Of a stretch of DNA of 64,000 nt, positions 42,675-52,083 are shown piece after piece. The stretch comes from an uncultured Carboxylicivirga sp. Lineage in GTDB: Bacteria; Bacteroidota; Bacteroidia; Bacteroidales; Marinilabiliaceae. Location: assembly GCA_947503525.1 (NCBI GenBank), contig CANNEA010000002.1:806001-870000 (forward strand), written 5' to 3'. Position 1 is the first letter of the stretch. Each line of letters opens with the position of its first letter. The notes below the pieces were generated by a model. The model was not told the origin of the DNA. It saw only the letters and a list, made by a program, of their open reading frames with translations, and searched no databases. The translations under genes and the position numbers were made by a program.

Positions 42675-44021
42675 TTATACACTCACATTAACTAAGCGAT
42701 GAACTTTCACAAATTCGTTTAGCGAATCATTTAATGTCGGATTGCCAATTTCCTGAAGGTCATAATGAACCCGGGTATTTGGCTTACTGATGTTAACAAT
42801 ACGGTTTAAATCTATTGGGGTACCAATAATTACAGAGTCGCAAGGTACAGCGTCAATAGTCGCTTGTAAGTCTTTTACCTGCTCTTCGCCATAACCCATA
42901 GCTGGAAGTAATGTTCCTATATTAGGATATATCTGGAATGTCTCTGCCAGTTTGCCAATGGCATAAGGTCTTGGATCAACAATTTCAGCAGCTCCAAATT
43001 TTCTGGCGGCTACAATGCCAGCACCAAGTTTCATCTCACCATGTGTTAGAGTTGGTCCATCTTCAATAACCAACACTCGTTTTCCTTTAATGATGTTGGA
43101 ATCATCTACTCTTATTGGAGAAGCTCCGTCTACAACAGCTGCATTAGGATTAGCCATTTCGATATTAGCTCTTAACTGATTAATATCTTCAGGTGCTGCA
43201 CTATCCATTTTATTAATTACAATCACATCAGCCATTCGAAGGTTAACTTCTCCCGGATAGTAATTTAGTTCATGATTAACACGATGCGGATCCGCTACAG
43301 TAATTAATAAATCAGGTTTATAGAACGAAAAATCATTATTACCTCCATCCCATAAAATTACATCACATCCATCAGGATCATTTTCGGCAGCTCTTAATAT
43401 GGCTTCATAATCGACCCCTGCATAAATAACATTACCACGTACTACATGTGGTTCATATTCTTCCATTTCTTCAATGGTGCATTCGTGGAAAGCTAAATCT
43501 TCAACTGTGGCAAAACGCTGTACTTTTTGTTTTACGAGATCGCCATAAGGCATTGGATGTCGAATGGCTACAACTTTCAAGCCTTGTTTCATCAGAAGTT
43601 CGATAACCTTACGCGATGTTTGACTTTTACCGCAACCTGTTCGTGTAGCGCAAACTGAGATAACCGGCTTGGTACTTTTTATCATTGTATCATTTGGTCC
43701 CAATAGCATAAACGAAGCCCCGGCTGCATTTACTTTAGCTGATAAACCCATAACTACGGAATAAGGAACATCGCTGTATGAGAATACACATACCTCAGCT
43801 TCTTTTTCTACAATAAGTTTTTCCAGGTCTTTTTGATCATAAATTGGAATTCCTTCAGGATAGAGAGGTCCTGATAGTTCCGCCGGATACTTTCTGCCAT
43901 CAATATCGGGGATTTGAGCGGCAGTAAAAGCAACCACTTTGTAATCATTGTTTTCTCTAAAGAAAGTATTGAAATTGTGGAAGTCTCTTCCAGCTGCTCC
44001 AATAATAATTACTTTTTTCAT
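42675..44021 (-). CDS. Cyclic 2,3-diphosphoglycerate synthetase-like P-loop protein
   Basis: A 448-residue protein. An N-terminal Rossmann-like part (KKVIIIGAAGRDFHNFN) is followed by a P-loop SVCATRTGCGKSQTSRKV at about residues 121-138 and a MIWDGGNNDFSF-like segment with the sequence VILWDGGNNDFSFY, then VINKMDSAAPEDI, which resembles a GTPase NKxD box. The family is annotated as cyclic 2,3-diphosphoglycerate synthetase from methanogens, but its bacterial members are not characterised as far as I know, so the role in this organism is open. It is monocistronic. Confidence 0.75.
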   Translation of the reverse strand: MKKVIIIGAAGRDFHNFNTFFRENNDYKVVAFTAAQIPDIDGRKYPAELSGPLYPEGIPIYDQKDLEKLIVEKEAEVCVFSYSDVPYSVVMGLSAKVNAAGASFMLLGPNDTMIKSTKPVISVCATRTGCGKSQTSRKVIELLMKQGLKVVAIRHPMPYGDLVKQKVQRFATVEDLAFHECTIEEMEEYEPHVVRGNVIYAGVDYEAILRAAENDPDGCDVILWDGGNNDFSFYKPDLLITVADPHRVNHELNYYPGEVNLRMADVIVINKMDSAAPEDINQLRANIEMANPNAAVVDGASPIRVDDSNIIKGKRVLVIEDGPTLTHGEMKLGAGIVAARKFGAAEIVDPRPYAIGKLAETFQIYPNIGTLLPAMGYGEEQVKDLQATIDAVPCDSVIIGTPIDLNRIVNISKPNTRVHYDLQEIGNPTLNDSLNEFVKVHRLVNVSV

Positions 44022-44188
44022 ACAAATTGTTATTTGGTTTGTTAATACTACAGAGCGGTGTTCATGCGTTCTGTATGATAAAGGGTATTGTTAAAATTAT
44101 AACTTCGCCCTCAAACATGCGAATATTAACAACATGTTAAGCAACAGATTTTTAGAATAGGTTTTTTAAAGACAGAATATTAAATTTA

Positions 44189-44196
44189 TAGGTTTG
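44189..44196 (+). promoter_or_regulatory. Candidate -7 element at the acpH start
   Basis: TAGGTTTG matches TAnnTTTG and ends two bases before the ATG of acpH. If used, the transcript would be leaderless or start inside the gene. No -33 element was found. Confidence 0.3.
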
Positions 44197-44198
44197 CA

Positions 44199-44795
44199 AT
44201 GAATTTTCTGGCGCATTTATATTTATCAGGTGATCACCCAATGATTCAAATCGGTAATTTTATTGGTGATCATGTTAAGGGACGTAATTATTTAAATTAT
44301 TCGCCGGATATTCAGAAGGGGATAATTCTCCACCGAAAGATTGATGCCTATACAGATTCTCATCCGATAGTTAAAAATAGTGCCAAAAGGCTATATGAGA
44401 AATACGGTAGATATGCAGGAATTGTGATCGATGTATTTTACGACCATTATTTGGGTATAAATTGGGATCGTTACAACGATATTAAACTATCAAAATATGT
44501 GAGCAAAGTTCATAAAACGCTTTTGAGTCATTATTTTAAATTGCCTAATGAAGTAAAAGGATTTTTACCTTTTATGGTTAAAAGCCGAAGATTGGAGACT
44601 TATGCTACTGTTGAAGGGATTCATCGCAGTTTAAGTATCATGTCGAATTATTCTTCCTTGCCTGATGAATCTGATTGGGCAATTAAACAACTAGTGCGAT
44701 ACAATGGAGAATTCAACCAGGAGTTTATCGAATTTTTTGAGGATGTACGAGAAATGGCTAATAACGAATTAGATCAATTACCTAAGGTCGGATAG
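44199..44795 (+). CDS. acpH: Acyl carrier protein phosphodiesterase
   Basis: A 198-residue protein of the AcpH (DUF479) family. The N-terminus MNFLAHLYLSGD and the segment GNFIGDHVKGRNYLNY are characteristic, and HRKIDAYTDSHP (about residues 47-58) and YDHYLGINW (about 84-92) supply the histidines and aspartates of the HD-like metal site. It removes the 4'-phosphopantetheine group from holo-ACP. It converges on prmC with a 14-base overlap at the 3' ends. Confidence 0.9.
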   Translation: MNFLAHLYLSGDHPMIQIGNFIGDHVKGRNYLNYSPDIQKGIILHRKIDAYTDSHPIVKNSAKRLYEKYGRYAGIVIDVFYDHYLGINWDRYNDIKLSKYVSKVHKTLLSHYFKLPNEVKGFLPFMVKSRRLETYATVEGIHRSLSIMSNYSSLPDESDWAIKQLVRYNGEFNQEFIEFFEDVREMANNELDQLPKVG

Positions 44796-45636
44796 CCTTA
44801 AGCATACGCGCTTTGCCTTGCATGTCTTTTCTGCATTCAATTGATTTATAACCAAGACACTTTAGCAACTTTGCTGTTGCCTCTTCGAGATATTCATTAA
44901 TCTCGAAAAATAGAGTTCCATTTTCTTTTAGTAAGTCCAATCCTTTTTGCGCGATTACCCTGTAGAAAAGAAGAGCATCATCGTCCTCGACAAACAGAGC
45001 TAAATGAGGCTCAAACTCCAATACATTGGGTTCCATCATTTCTTTTTCCAGGTTTCTAACATAGGGAGGATTACTTACGATACAACTAAACGTCTGGTCA
45101 GAATCAGAATGACTAAGCACATCAACATTTCTAAGGTTTACATCAAGATTAAGTTTCGTCACATTTTGTTGAGCCACAGCTAAAGCTTCTTTTGATATAT
45201 CCCATGCTTCAATATAAGAATTGCTCAAGTTGTTTTTTAAAGCCAATGCAATACAGCCGCTGCCTGTTCCGATGTCCAGAATTTTGCTCTTATCCACGAA
45301 TTGATCATTTAGTATCCAATGCACCAATTCTTCGGTTTCGGGACGGGGAATAAGTACAGCAGCATTGACTTTTAAAAGCATGTCGTAAAATTCGCTTGAT
45401 CCGATGATATATTGAATAGGTTCTGCATTTCCCAAGCGCTCTAGGATACTGTTCAGCTCAGTAGATTCGACTTCGTTTAAATTCTTATTGCCAAGCATGA
45501 GCAATTGGGTGGAATTAACCTTTAGCACATGCTGAAGCATCAGTTTGATTAAGTGCTGAATCTCCGTATCCGGATAGATGGATTCTAATAGCTCTCTTGC
45601 TTTATCTTTAAATTGCTGAATACGTGTACTACCCAT
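44782..45636 (-). CDS. prmC: Peptide chain release factor N5-glutamine methyltransferase
   Basis: A 284-residue protein from ATG 45636 (MGSTRIQQFK); the frame continues about 66 codons further but that part lies over ribD on the other strand. It has an N-terminal helical domain, IPRPETEELVHWIL (about 112-125), the SAM-binding motif ILDIGTGSGCIALALK, and the NPPY motif in SNPPYVRN (about 198-205). It methylates the glutamine of the GGQ loop in release factors. Its start is only 36 bases from the divergent ribD start. Confidence 0.93.
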   Translation of the reverse strand: MGSTRIQQFKDKARELLESIYPDTEIQHLIKLMLQHVLKVNSTQLLMLGNKNLNEVESTELNSILERLGNAEPIQYIIGSSEFYDMLLKVNAAVLIPRPETEELVHWILNDQFVDKSKILDIGTGSGCIALALKNNLSNSYIEAWDISKEALAVAQQNVTKLNLDVNLRNVDVLSHSDSDQTFSCIVSNPPYVRNLEKEMMEPNVLEFEPHLALFVEDDDALLFYRVIAQKGLDLLKENGTLFFEINEYLEEATAKLLKCLGYKSIECRKDMQGKARMLKAIRP

Positions 45637-45654
45637 TTTTTGTATCTTGTGGCT

Positions 45655-45662
45655 CAAAATTA
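45655..45662 (-). promoter_or_regulatory. Candidate -7 element of prmC
   Basis: TAATTTTG on the minus strand matches TAnnTTTG, 18 bases before the prmC ATG. No -33 TTG lies at the standard spacing. Confidence 0.4.
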
Positions 45663-45672
45663 CTAAACTACA

Positions 45673-46734
45673 ATGAATCATCTCAGCGAACATGAAAAAT
45701 TCATGCAAAGATGTCTTCAATTGGCAAAGAATGCTGAAGGCAATACCTATCCAAATCCAATGGTTGGAAGTGTTATTGTGCATGAAGGTAAGATAATAGG
45801 AGAAGGATATCATTGTAAAGCTGGCGAACCACATGCCGAAGTCAATGCGTTAAGATCAGTTAAGGACGAAACTTTACTAAAGGATTCAATATTGTATGTT
45901 AATCTTGAACCATGTGCACACTATGGTAAAACTCCTCCTTGCTCAAAACTAATTATTGAAAAAGCTATACCAAAAGTAATAATTGGATGTGTAGATGATT
46001 TCTCTGAAGTAGCGGGCAAAGGCATTGAAATGATGAAAAAGGCTGGAGTAGCTGTTGAGGTCGGGGTTTTGGAGAAAGAAAGCCGGGAATTAAACAGACG
46101 TTTTTTCACATATCATAATAAAAAGCGGCCATATGTAATACTAAAATGGGCACAAACTCTCGATGGTTTTATTGATGTTGATCGCGAAAGCACCTTGTAT
46201 GGTCAACCTACCTGGATAACAAACGAATGGGCACGAAGGGCTGTACATAAACAAAGAAGTACAGAACAGGCTGTGCTGGTTGGGACTCAAACTGCTTTAA
46301 AGGACAATCCATCATTAACAGTACGTGATTGGGTAGGTGAGCAACCAATAAGAGTAGTTATTGACCGAAAGTGTAAATTGCCATCTACTTTAAATTTGTT
46401 CGATAGATTACATCCCACAATAGTTTTTAATGAGATTAAAACTTCTGAAGAAAAGAATATGGAGTATATCAAGCTTGATTATAGTAAAGATATAGCTCAA
46501 CAAATTCTTGATGTACTTTGGGAAAGGCAAATTCAATCAGTTATTATTGAAGGAGGAAGTGCAACAATAGATTCCTTTATTAAAACTAACTTATGGGACG
46601 AGGCCTTCAAGTATGTTGGTTGTCATTTTTTTGAAAGCGGGGTGCGTGCTCCCGAAATTGTTGGTTCGATTGTCCAAAAACAAGAATTTAAGGACAGTAG
46701 TTTATTTATTTATCGCAATAATATAGTATTTTAG
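45673..46734 (+). CDS. ribD: Bifunctional riboflavin deaminase/reductase RibD
   Basis: A 353-residue protein. The deaminase domain has the zinc site HAEVNAL and PCAHYGKTPPC (about residues 54-60 and 80-90). The reductase domain follows from about 145, with YVILKWAQTLDGFID, TWITNEWARRAVHKQR, DNPSLTVRDW and the GGSATIDSF nucleotide-binding segment near residue 296. It performs two consecutive steps in riboflavin synthesis. No FMN riboswitch was seen in front of it. The N-terminal start at ATG 45673 gives the standard length. Confidence 0.95.
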   Translation: MNHLSEHEKFMQRCLQLAKNAEGNTYPNPMVGSVIVHEGKIIGEGYHCKAGEPHAEVNALRSVKDETLLKDSILYVNLEPCAHYGKTPPCSKLIIEKAIPKVIIGCVDDFSEVAGKGIEMMKKAGVAVEVGVLEKESRELNRRFFTYHNKKRPYVILKWAQTLDGFIDVDRESTLYGQPTWITNEWARRAVHKQRSTEQAVLVGTQTALKDNPSLTVRDWVGEQPIRVVIDRKCKLPSTLNLFDRLHPTIVFNEIKTSEEKNMEYIKLDYSKDIAQQILDVLWERQIQSVIIEGGSATIDSFIKTNLWDEAFKYVGCHFFESGVRAPEIVGSIVQKQEFKDSSLFIYRNNIVF

Positions 46735-46760
46735 ATTTTATCAAATCTATGTACTATTAA

Positions 46761-48224
46761 ATGGAGTTTCTTGAAACCATATCACCTGCTTTAATCACTT
46801 TGATAAAGATTGCTTATGTCTTTACCATCTTGGTGGTTATTATTCTGGTGATGCTCGAAAACAGAAGTCCATTAAAAGCAATCTCATGGATTTTAGTGCT
46901 TTTGCTACTACCAGGTATTGGTATCGTATTCTATATCTTTTTTGGGCAAAATCTACGCAAAGAAAAAATAATCGCACGGAAAGGATTAAAAAATCATGAT
47001 CTGCTGAGTTCAATAGCCCATGCTCAAAGCCATAAATTAGCGGAGGGTTCCTTGAGCGATCATCAGGAATTGGGAAAGAATAAAAAGCTAGTTCAATTAT
47101 TTCTTAATAATTCATCATCCATTGTAACGGTTGGAAATTCAGTTAAGGTATTAAACAATGGTAAGGCCACATTTACTGCCATAATTAAGGCTATTCAAAA
47201 AGCTAAAAAGTTTATCCATCTTGAGTTTTACATTTTTGATAACGATAAAATTGGCAATCAAATTCTCGACATTTTAAAGGAGAAAGCTAAGCAGGGTATT
47301 GAGGTTCGTTTTATTGTTGACGATGTAGGTAGCTGGGAGTTGAAGCAAGATTTTTTTGATAATCTCAAAACATATGGAATTGAAGCCTATAGTTTTCTCC
47401 AGGTACGATTCCCGACATTCACGAGCAAAGTCAATTATCGAAATCATCGAAAGATTGTTGTCGTGGATGGAGTAGTAGGATTCGTTGGAGGTTTGAACGT
47501 TGCCAATAGATATATTGAGGGTCATCCGAGTTATGGTATTTGGAGAGATATGCATCTGGAAATAAATGGAGATGCGGTTAATGCTTTGCAGTCAGCTTTT
47601 TTAATTGATTGGTTTTTTGTGAGTCAAAATGATATTGCAGAAGAATATTATTTTCCTCCTAAACAGCCGGAAGGTGATAAAATAATGCAAATCGTTACCA
47701 GTGGTCCGGATACGGATTGGCCGGGTATAATGATGGGACTTTACCAGGCTATCTCCATGGCGCAAGATTATGTCTACATAACAACTCCATATTTCATGCC
47801 GAGCGAAAGTGTTCTTTTGGCCTTGAAAGCTGCTGCCCTTGGTGGAGTTGATGTTCGTATAATGATTCCTGAAAAAAGTGATGCTTATTTTACAGCCTTA
47901 TGCACCAAGTCATACATTAAGGAGATGCTATTATCGGGTGTGAAGTTTTATTTCTACCAACCGGGTTTTCTGCACAGTAAGATGATGGTGATGGATGATC
48001 AGATGTGTACGATCGGAACAACTAATATGGATTTCCGAAGTTTTGAACAGAATTTTGAAGTCAATGCTTTTATTTATAATGCCGAAACAGCAATCGAAGT
48101 AAAAGGGTATTTTTTGGACGATCTTGCTAAGTCGGAGATTATAAATATTAAAGAATGGCGCAAACGACCTGTTTGGCAAAAAACCAAAGAGTCATTTGCA
48201 CGATTATTTAGTCCATTGTTATAA
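46761..48224 (+). CDS. cls: Cardiolipin synthase (phospholipase D family)
   Basis: A 487-residue protein. Two N-terminal transmembrane helices (about 12-32 and 40-58) anchor two PLD domains. The first HKD motif reads HRKIVVVDG at about residue 230 and the second HSKMMVMDD at about 408; each is followed by the expected GGxN (GGLNVANRY) or TTNMD pattern. It joins two phosphatidylglycerol molecules to make cardiolipin in the inner membrane. It converges on the SDR gene with a six-base overlap at the 3' ends. Confidence 0.93.
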   Translation: MEFLETISPALITLIKIAYVFTILVVIILVMLENRSPLKAISWILVLLLLPGIGIVFYIFFGQNLRKEKIIARKGLKNHDLLSSIAHAQSHKLAEGSLSDHQELGKNKKLVQLFLNNSSSIVTVGNSVKVLNNGKATFTAIIKAIQKAKKFIHLEFYIFDNDKIGNQILDILKEKAKQGIEVRFIVDDVGSWELKQDFFDNLKTYGIEAYSFLQVRFPTFTSKVNYRNHRKIVVVDGVVGFVGGLNVANRYIEGHPSYGIWRDMHLEINGDAVNALQSAFLIDWFFVSQNDIAEEYYFPPKQPEGDKIMQIVTSGPDTDWPGIMMGLYQAISMAQDYVYITTPYFMPSESVLLALKAAALGGVDVRIMIPEKSDAYFTALCTKSYIKEMLLSGVKFYFYQPGFLHSKMMVMDDQMCTIGTTNMDFRSFEQNFEVNAFIYNAETAIEVKGYFLDDLAKSEIINIKEWRKRPVWQKTKESFARLFSPLL

Positions 48225-48992
48225 AGTAGATTTAACCGCTCCACCTTCAATAGCATAAACTTGTCCCGTAACATATTCAGCCATTGGTGACAATAACCAA
48301 GAAGCCAGATTACCTAAATAGTTAGGATTTCCGAATTGTTTGGCAGGAATGTTATCGATAAAGGCTTCCTTGGCAGAATCAAAATCTTGTCCTGTCAATT
48401 GACTTTTTTTCTCAATCAAACGATTAATTGCAGCAGTGTCATGTGAACCTGGTGCAATCATGTTGAAATTGATATTCTGACCACTTACTTCCTGTGACAC
48501 GGTTTTCATCATTCCTACAACAGAAAGTCGAAGAGAGGTGCTTAATACAAGGTTTTCGATGGGTTGTTTTACCGAAGAACTCTCAATGTACACTACTCTT
48601 CCATAGCCCTTGTTTTTAAAATGAGGTAAGAGTTTCTGAGTTAATTCCACTTTCCACCTTAATAAATTGCGGTAGGCTTCATCCCAATCAGACAGACGGG
48701 TTTCTTCAAATAGTTTAGCCGGAGGACCTGCTGCATTAACAAGCACTCCTGAAATGTTTTCTTCTTCAGCCAATTTAGCAGCCTTATTTATAGTCTCGGA
48801 GCTGGTTATATTTCCCGTTAAGGGTATAAATGATGATTTATATTTTGCTTTTAATCCATCCAAGCCTTCTTGCTTTCGAGCTACTCCAATCACACGTGCA
48901 CCATCATTTATTAATGCTTCGGTAGTGGCCAGGCCAAATCCCGCAGTACAGCCACACACAAGAAAAGTTTGATTTTTTATTCCTAAGTCCAT
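48219..48992 (-). CDS. Atypical SDR family protein
   Basis: A 257-residue Rossmann-fold protein. The NAD(P) motif is VCGCTAGFGLATTEA (about 12-26), a form of TGxxxGIG. The segment normally containing YxxxK reads ENLVLSTSLRLSVVGMMK (around 154-171), so the catalytic tyrosine and lysine are both replaced by leucine, while the preceding serines (IESSSV) are kept. The C-terminus QVYAIEGGAVKSTL is typical. The family is known from other bacteria with similar LSN/LST motifs. Reductase activity by the usual mechanism is therefore doubtful. Confidence 0.85.
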   Translation of the reverse strand: MDLGIKNQTFLVCGCTAGFGLATTEALINDGARVIGVARKQEGLDGLKAKYKSSFIPLTGNITSSETINKAAKLAEEENISGVLVNAAGPPAKLFEETRLSDWDEAYRNLLRWKVELTQKLLPHFKNKGYGRVVYIESSSVKQPIENLVLSTSLRLSVVGMMKTVSQEVSGQNINFNMIAPGSHDTAAINRLIEKKSQLTGQDFDSAKEAFIDNIPAKQFGNPNYLGNLASWLLSPMAEYVTGQVYAIEGGAVKSTL

Positions 48993-49078
48993 ATTAAAAG
49001 TTTCCCTATACTACAATTAAGTATAGGCGAAAGTTTTTAGGACATGATGAATCTCAGAATCTAAATAATTTAAGCAAG

Positions 49079-49993
49079 TCAATTATTCTTGGTTAATTCG
49101 TGGAACAGACCTTCCAGACCTTGTTCTTTTTGAGATAATCCAAATATTACTCTGTTTTGATCAACTGCCAACTGAAATAATTGTGGTCGAATTTCTTTGT
49201 TTGGCTCACATTTAATGCTGTAAGTTGAAGGATTAATAGCATCAATTCCTAATATGCCATCAATGGAGCTGAACTGACTAATATCAATTGATTTGTCCAG
49301 TTCAATATTTATTATGATTTCGCTTTCTCCTTTCAGATTGGATAACTGAGAAGAAGGCGAATCAGCTACTATTTTGCCTCTATTTAAAATAATAACTCTT
49401 TCACATATGGCTTCTACCTCTTGCATAATATGTGTGCTCAACATTACGGTTTTTTCTTTGCCAACAGAGGTAATTAAGTTTCGAATTTCGATTATCTGAT
49501 TGGGATCCAATCCGGTTGTAGGTTCATCTAAAATTAATACTTCAGGATCGTGAATCATTGCTTGAGCCAGGCCTACCCTTTGTCGATAACCTTTTGATAG
49601 CGTCCCGATCTTTTTGTTTTGCTCCAGTTCAAGACCGGTTAAAGCTACCATCTCTTTTACACGATTTTTAATATCGGATAGTTTATATAAACCAGCAACC
49701 ATCTGAAGGTATTCCTTCACATACATGTCAAGGTATAATGGATTGTGTTCAGGTAAATAGCCAATTTTACGTCGATATTCTTTACTCAGGTCTTCATTGC
49801 TTAAGCCACAGACTTCAACGTTGCCTTCATTTTGAGCTAAAAGTCCGGTGATTATTTTCATCATAGTGGACTTTCCTGCTCCATTTGGGCCTAAGAAGCC
49901 AACAATTTCACCACTTTTAATATCAAACGAAACCTGATCTAAAGCCTTTTGCTGACCAAACTCTTTAAGAATCCCATTAACGACTATCGACAT
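49079..49993 (-). CDS. gldA: ABC transporter ATPase GldA-like
   Basis: A 304-residue ATPase from ATG 49993 (MSIVVNGILKEFG). Walker A GPNGAGKSTMMK (about 39-50), signature LSKGYRQRVGLAQAM (about 129-143) and Walker B VLILDEPTTGLDP. Residues 220-304 form the C-terminal extension seen in GldA. It closely resembles Flavobacterium johnsoniae GldA, an ABC protein needed for gliding that works with GldF and GldG. Neither partner is in the window, so its role in this organism is inferred only. It is monocistronic and divergent from ispG. Confidence 0.8.
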   Translation of the reverse strand: MSIVVNGILKEFGQQKALDQVSFDIKSGEIVGFLGPNGAGKSTMMKIITGLLAQNEGNVEVCGLSNEDLSKEYRRKIGYLPEHNPLYLDMYVKEYLQMVAGLYKLSDIKNRVKEMVALTGLELEQNKKIGTLSKGYRQRVGLAQAMIHDPEVLILDEPTTGLDPNQIIEIRNLITSVGKEKTVMLSTHIMQEVEAICERVIILNRGKIVADSPSSQLSNLKGESEIIINIELDKSIDISQFSSIDGILGIDAINPSTYSIKCEPNKEIRPQLFQLAVDQNRVIFGLSQKEQGLEGLFHELTKNN

Positions 49994-50066
49994 ACTTTGC
50001 TGTTTAGAGGCATTAAAGTTATAAAAAAGTAACAAGCAAGTTAAAGCATTGCTGCTAGCTTTATAT

Positions 50067-50074
50067 TACTTTTG
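50067..50074 (+). promoter_or_regulatory. Candidate -7 element of ispG
   Basis: TACTTTTG matches TAnnTTTG, 35 bases before the ispG ATG. A TTG lies 15 bases further upstream, slightly closer than the usual spacing. Confidence 0.4.
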
Positions 50075-50109
50075 TCTATCCTAAATAATTAAAGGTTAAT
50101 ATTTCAATC

Positions 50110-51957
50110 ATGATGGAAGAACCATTATACTGTGAGGATTTATTTAATTACCACAGAAATCCAACGTTGCCTGTAAAGGTTGGCAATATTATCATAGGTG
50201 GGGATGCAGCTATTCAAATTCAATCGATGACAACCACCAATACTTTAGATACTGAAGCTACAGCTTCACAGGTAATGAGTATATTGGATGAAGGAGCCGA
50301 TGTTGTGAGGATTACCACTCAGGGAAGGCGAGAGGCTAAAAATCTTGAGGATATTAAATCAATAATTACATCAAAAGGCTATTCAGCCCCATTGGTGGCA
50401 GATATACATTTTAATCCTAATGCAGCAGAAATAGCAGCTGAGAAAGTAGAGAAGGTAAGGATTAACCCGGGTAATTTTGCAGGTGGTGCAAAAAAGTTTG
50501 ACCTGATTGATTATACCGATGAAAGTTATGCTGAAGAATTAGAAGCTACTAAATCCAAGCTAAAACCGTTTATTCGAATTTGCAAAGCGAATAATACGGC
50601 CATCAGGATAGGAACAAATCACGGATCCTTATCCGATCGTATAATGAGTAGATACGGCGATACACCGCAAGGAATGGTGGAATCTTGTTTGGAGTATCTT
50701 CGAATGTGCCGTGATCTTGATTTTAATGATATTGTACTGAGCATTAAAGCCAGTAATACCAGAATAATGGTTCATACGGTTCGTTTGTTAGTTGCCTGTA
50801 TGAAAAAGGAGAATATGAATTATCCGCTTCACCTGGGCGTAACCGAAGCCGGTAGTGAAGATGAAGGTCGAATTAAGTCCGCGGTTGGGTCGGGTGCTTT
50901 ATTGGCTGATGGACTTGGAGATACCATACGTGTATCCTTAACCGAAGATCCTGAAAAGGAAGTTCCTGTTGCGGCTAAGTTGGTGGATTATATTTCGGAA
51001 CGAAAAGGGCATGATGCAATTCCTGAAGTGCCGGTTAATTCATACACTCCTTATGAATATAATAGAAGAATATCTCATCAAGTCCTGAATATAGGAGCTT
51101 CAACTACTCCTGTTGTTATAAACGATGAAACAAAAGGTGAACAAGTTGCGGATTATTTTATCATTGAAAAATCGGAGCAGGTAAAAGAAGCAGGTAATTT
51201 TATTCTTCCTTTTAAAGAATGGAATAAGGAGTTATCAAATGCTTATCCTATTTTAACTGCATACGACTTAAAGACAATTACCAATCTGGAATATCCTGTT
51301 TTTCTTAAATTATCGTTACCAGAGCTTAATAAAGAGGTTGAAAACTTCTTAACATCAAATAAGGATGTTGTCATTCTGTTAAAGTCGGAACATATCAATG
51401 GACCAATTGAACAGCGTGCATTTATATTTAAATTGAATGAGGCCAAATTGACACATCCAATCGTTTTACTTAATAGCTATGACGAAGATTCGGAAGAGGA
51501 TTTACAGATAAAATCAGCTGCGGATGCCGGATTATTATTTTTGGATGGTTTTGCTGATGGATTAATGCTGCGCAATAATGGTGCAATTCCACAAGAGGAA
51601 ATCATTTCTATTTCCTTTGGAATTCTACAAGCCTCAAGGGTTAGATTTACAAAAACTGAATTTATTTCTTGCCCTGGTTGCGGACGAACTCTTTTTTCAT
51701 TGCAAGATACAACAAGGCAAATTAAAGAAAAGACATCCCATCTAAAGGGACTCAAGATTGGTGTAATGGGCTGTATTGTTAATGGTGTTGGCGAAATGGC
51801 GGATGCTGATTATGGGTATATTGGTTCAGGCAACGGAACCGTAAGTTTGTTTAAAAACCGTGAAATGGTGAAGCGAAATCTTCCTGGTGAAAAAGCTGTT
51901 GACGAATTAATTAGCTTAATTAAAGAAAATGGAGATTGGGTGGAACCAACAAGCTAA
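50110..51957 (+). CDS. ispG: 4-hydroxy-3-methylbut-2-en-1-yl diphosphate synthase (long form)
   Basis: A 615-residue protein, much longer than the roughly 370-residue E. coli type because of a domain inserted between the TIM barrel (about 20-290) and the iron-sulfur domain. This is the plant- and Bacteroidota-type layout. The 4Fe-4S ligands are SCPGCGRTLF (about 520) and GCIVNGVGEMADADYGY (about 554-570). It converts MEcPP to HMBPP in the MEP pathway, feeding isoprenoids such as menaquinone and the carotenoids encoded at 57.9-61.5 kb. It is transcribed alone. Confidence 0.95.
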   Translation: MMEEPLYCEDLFNYHRNPTLPVKVGNIIIGGDAAIQIQSMTTTNTLDTEATASQVMSILDEGADVVRITTQGRREAKNLEDIKSIITSKGYSAPLVADIHFNPNAAEIAAEKVEKVRINPGNFAGGAKKFDLIDYTDESYAEELEATKSKLKPFIRICKANNTAIRIGTNHGSLSDRIMSRYGDTPQGMVESCLEYLRMCRDLDFNDIVLSIKASNTRIMVHTVRLLVACMKKENMNYPLHLGVTEAGSEDEGRIKSAVGSGALLADGLGDTIRVSLTEDPEKEVPVAAKLVDYISERKGHDAIPEVPVNSYTPYEYNRRISHQVLNIGASTTPVVINDETKGEQVADYFIIEKSEQVKEAGNFILPFKEWNKELSNAYPILTAYDLKTITNLEYPVFLKLSLPELNKEVENFLTSNKDVVILLKSEHINGPIEQRAFIFKLNEAKLTHPIVLLNSYDEDSEEDLQIKSAADAGLLFLDGFADGLMLRNNGAIPQEEIISISFGILQASRVRFTKTEFISCPGCGRTLFSLQDTTRQIKEKTSHLKGLKIGVMGCIVNGVGEMADADYGYIGSGNGTVSLFKNREMVKRNLPGEKAVDELISLIKENGDWVEPTS

Positions 51958-52083
51958 AAACACAGTTAATCAAAAAAAGAGGGGAAATTATGGATTTTTT
52001 GCCTCTTCGAAGATTTAAAATTTTGCAATCGTAATTATGTTTTTTAAATTGCATCTCCCAAAATAACATTGAATCAAGCCTAC

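Noticed and set aside
44782-44795. Frameshift at the acpH/prmC junction
   Set aside because: Both proteins end normally; the 14-base overlap is simply convergent stops.
45637-45672. FMN riboswitch before ribD
   Set aside because: Only 36 bases separate the prmC and ribD starts, too little for the element.
45637-45834. 66-codon N-terminal extension of prmC
   Set aside because: It is antisense to the conserved zinc-site region of ribD; prmC starts at ATG 45636 at its usual length.
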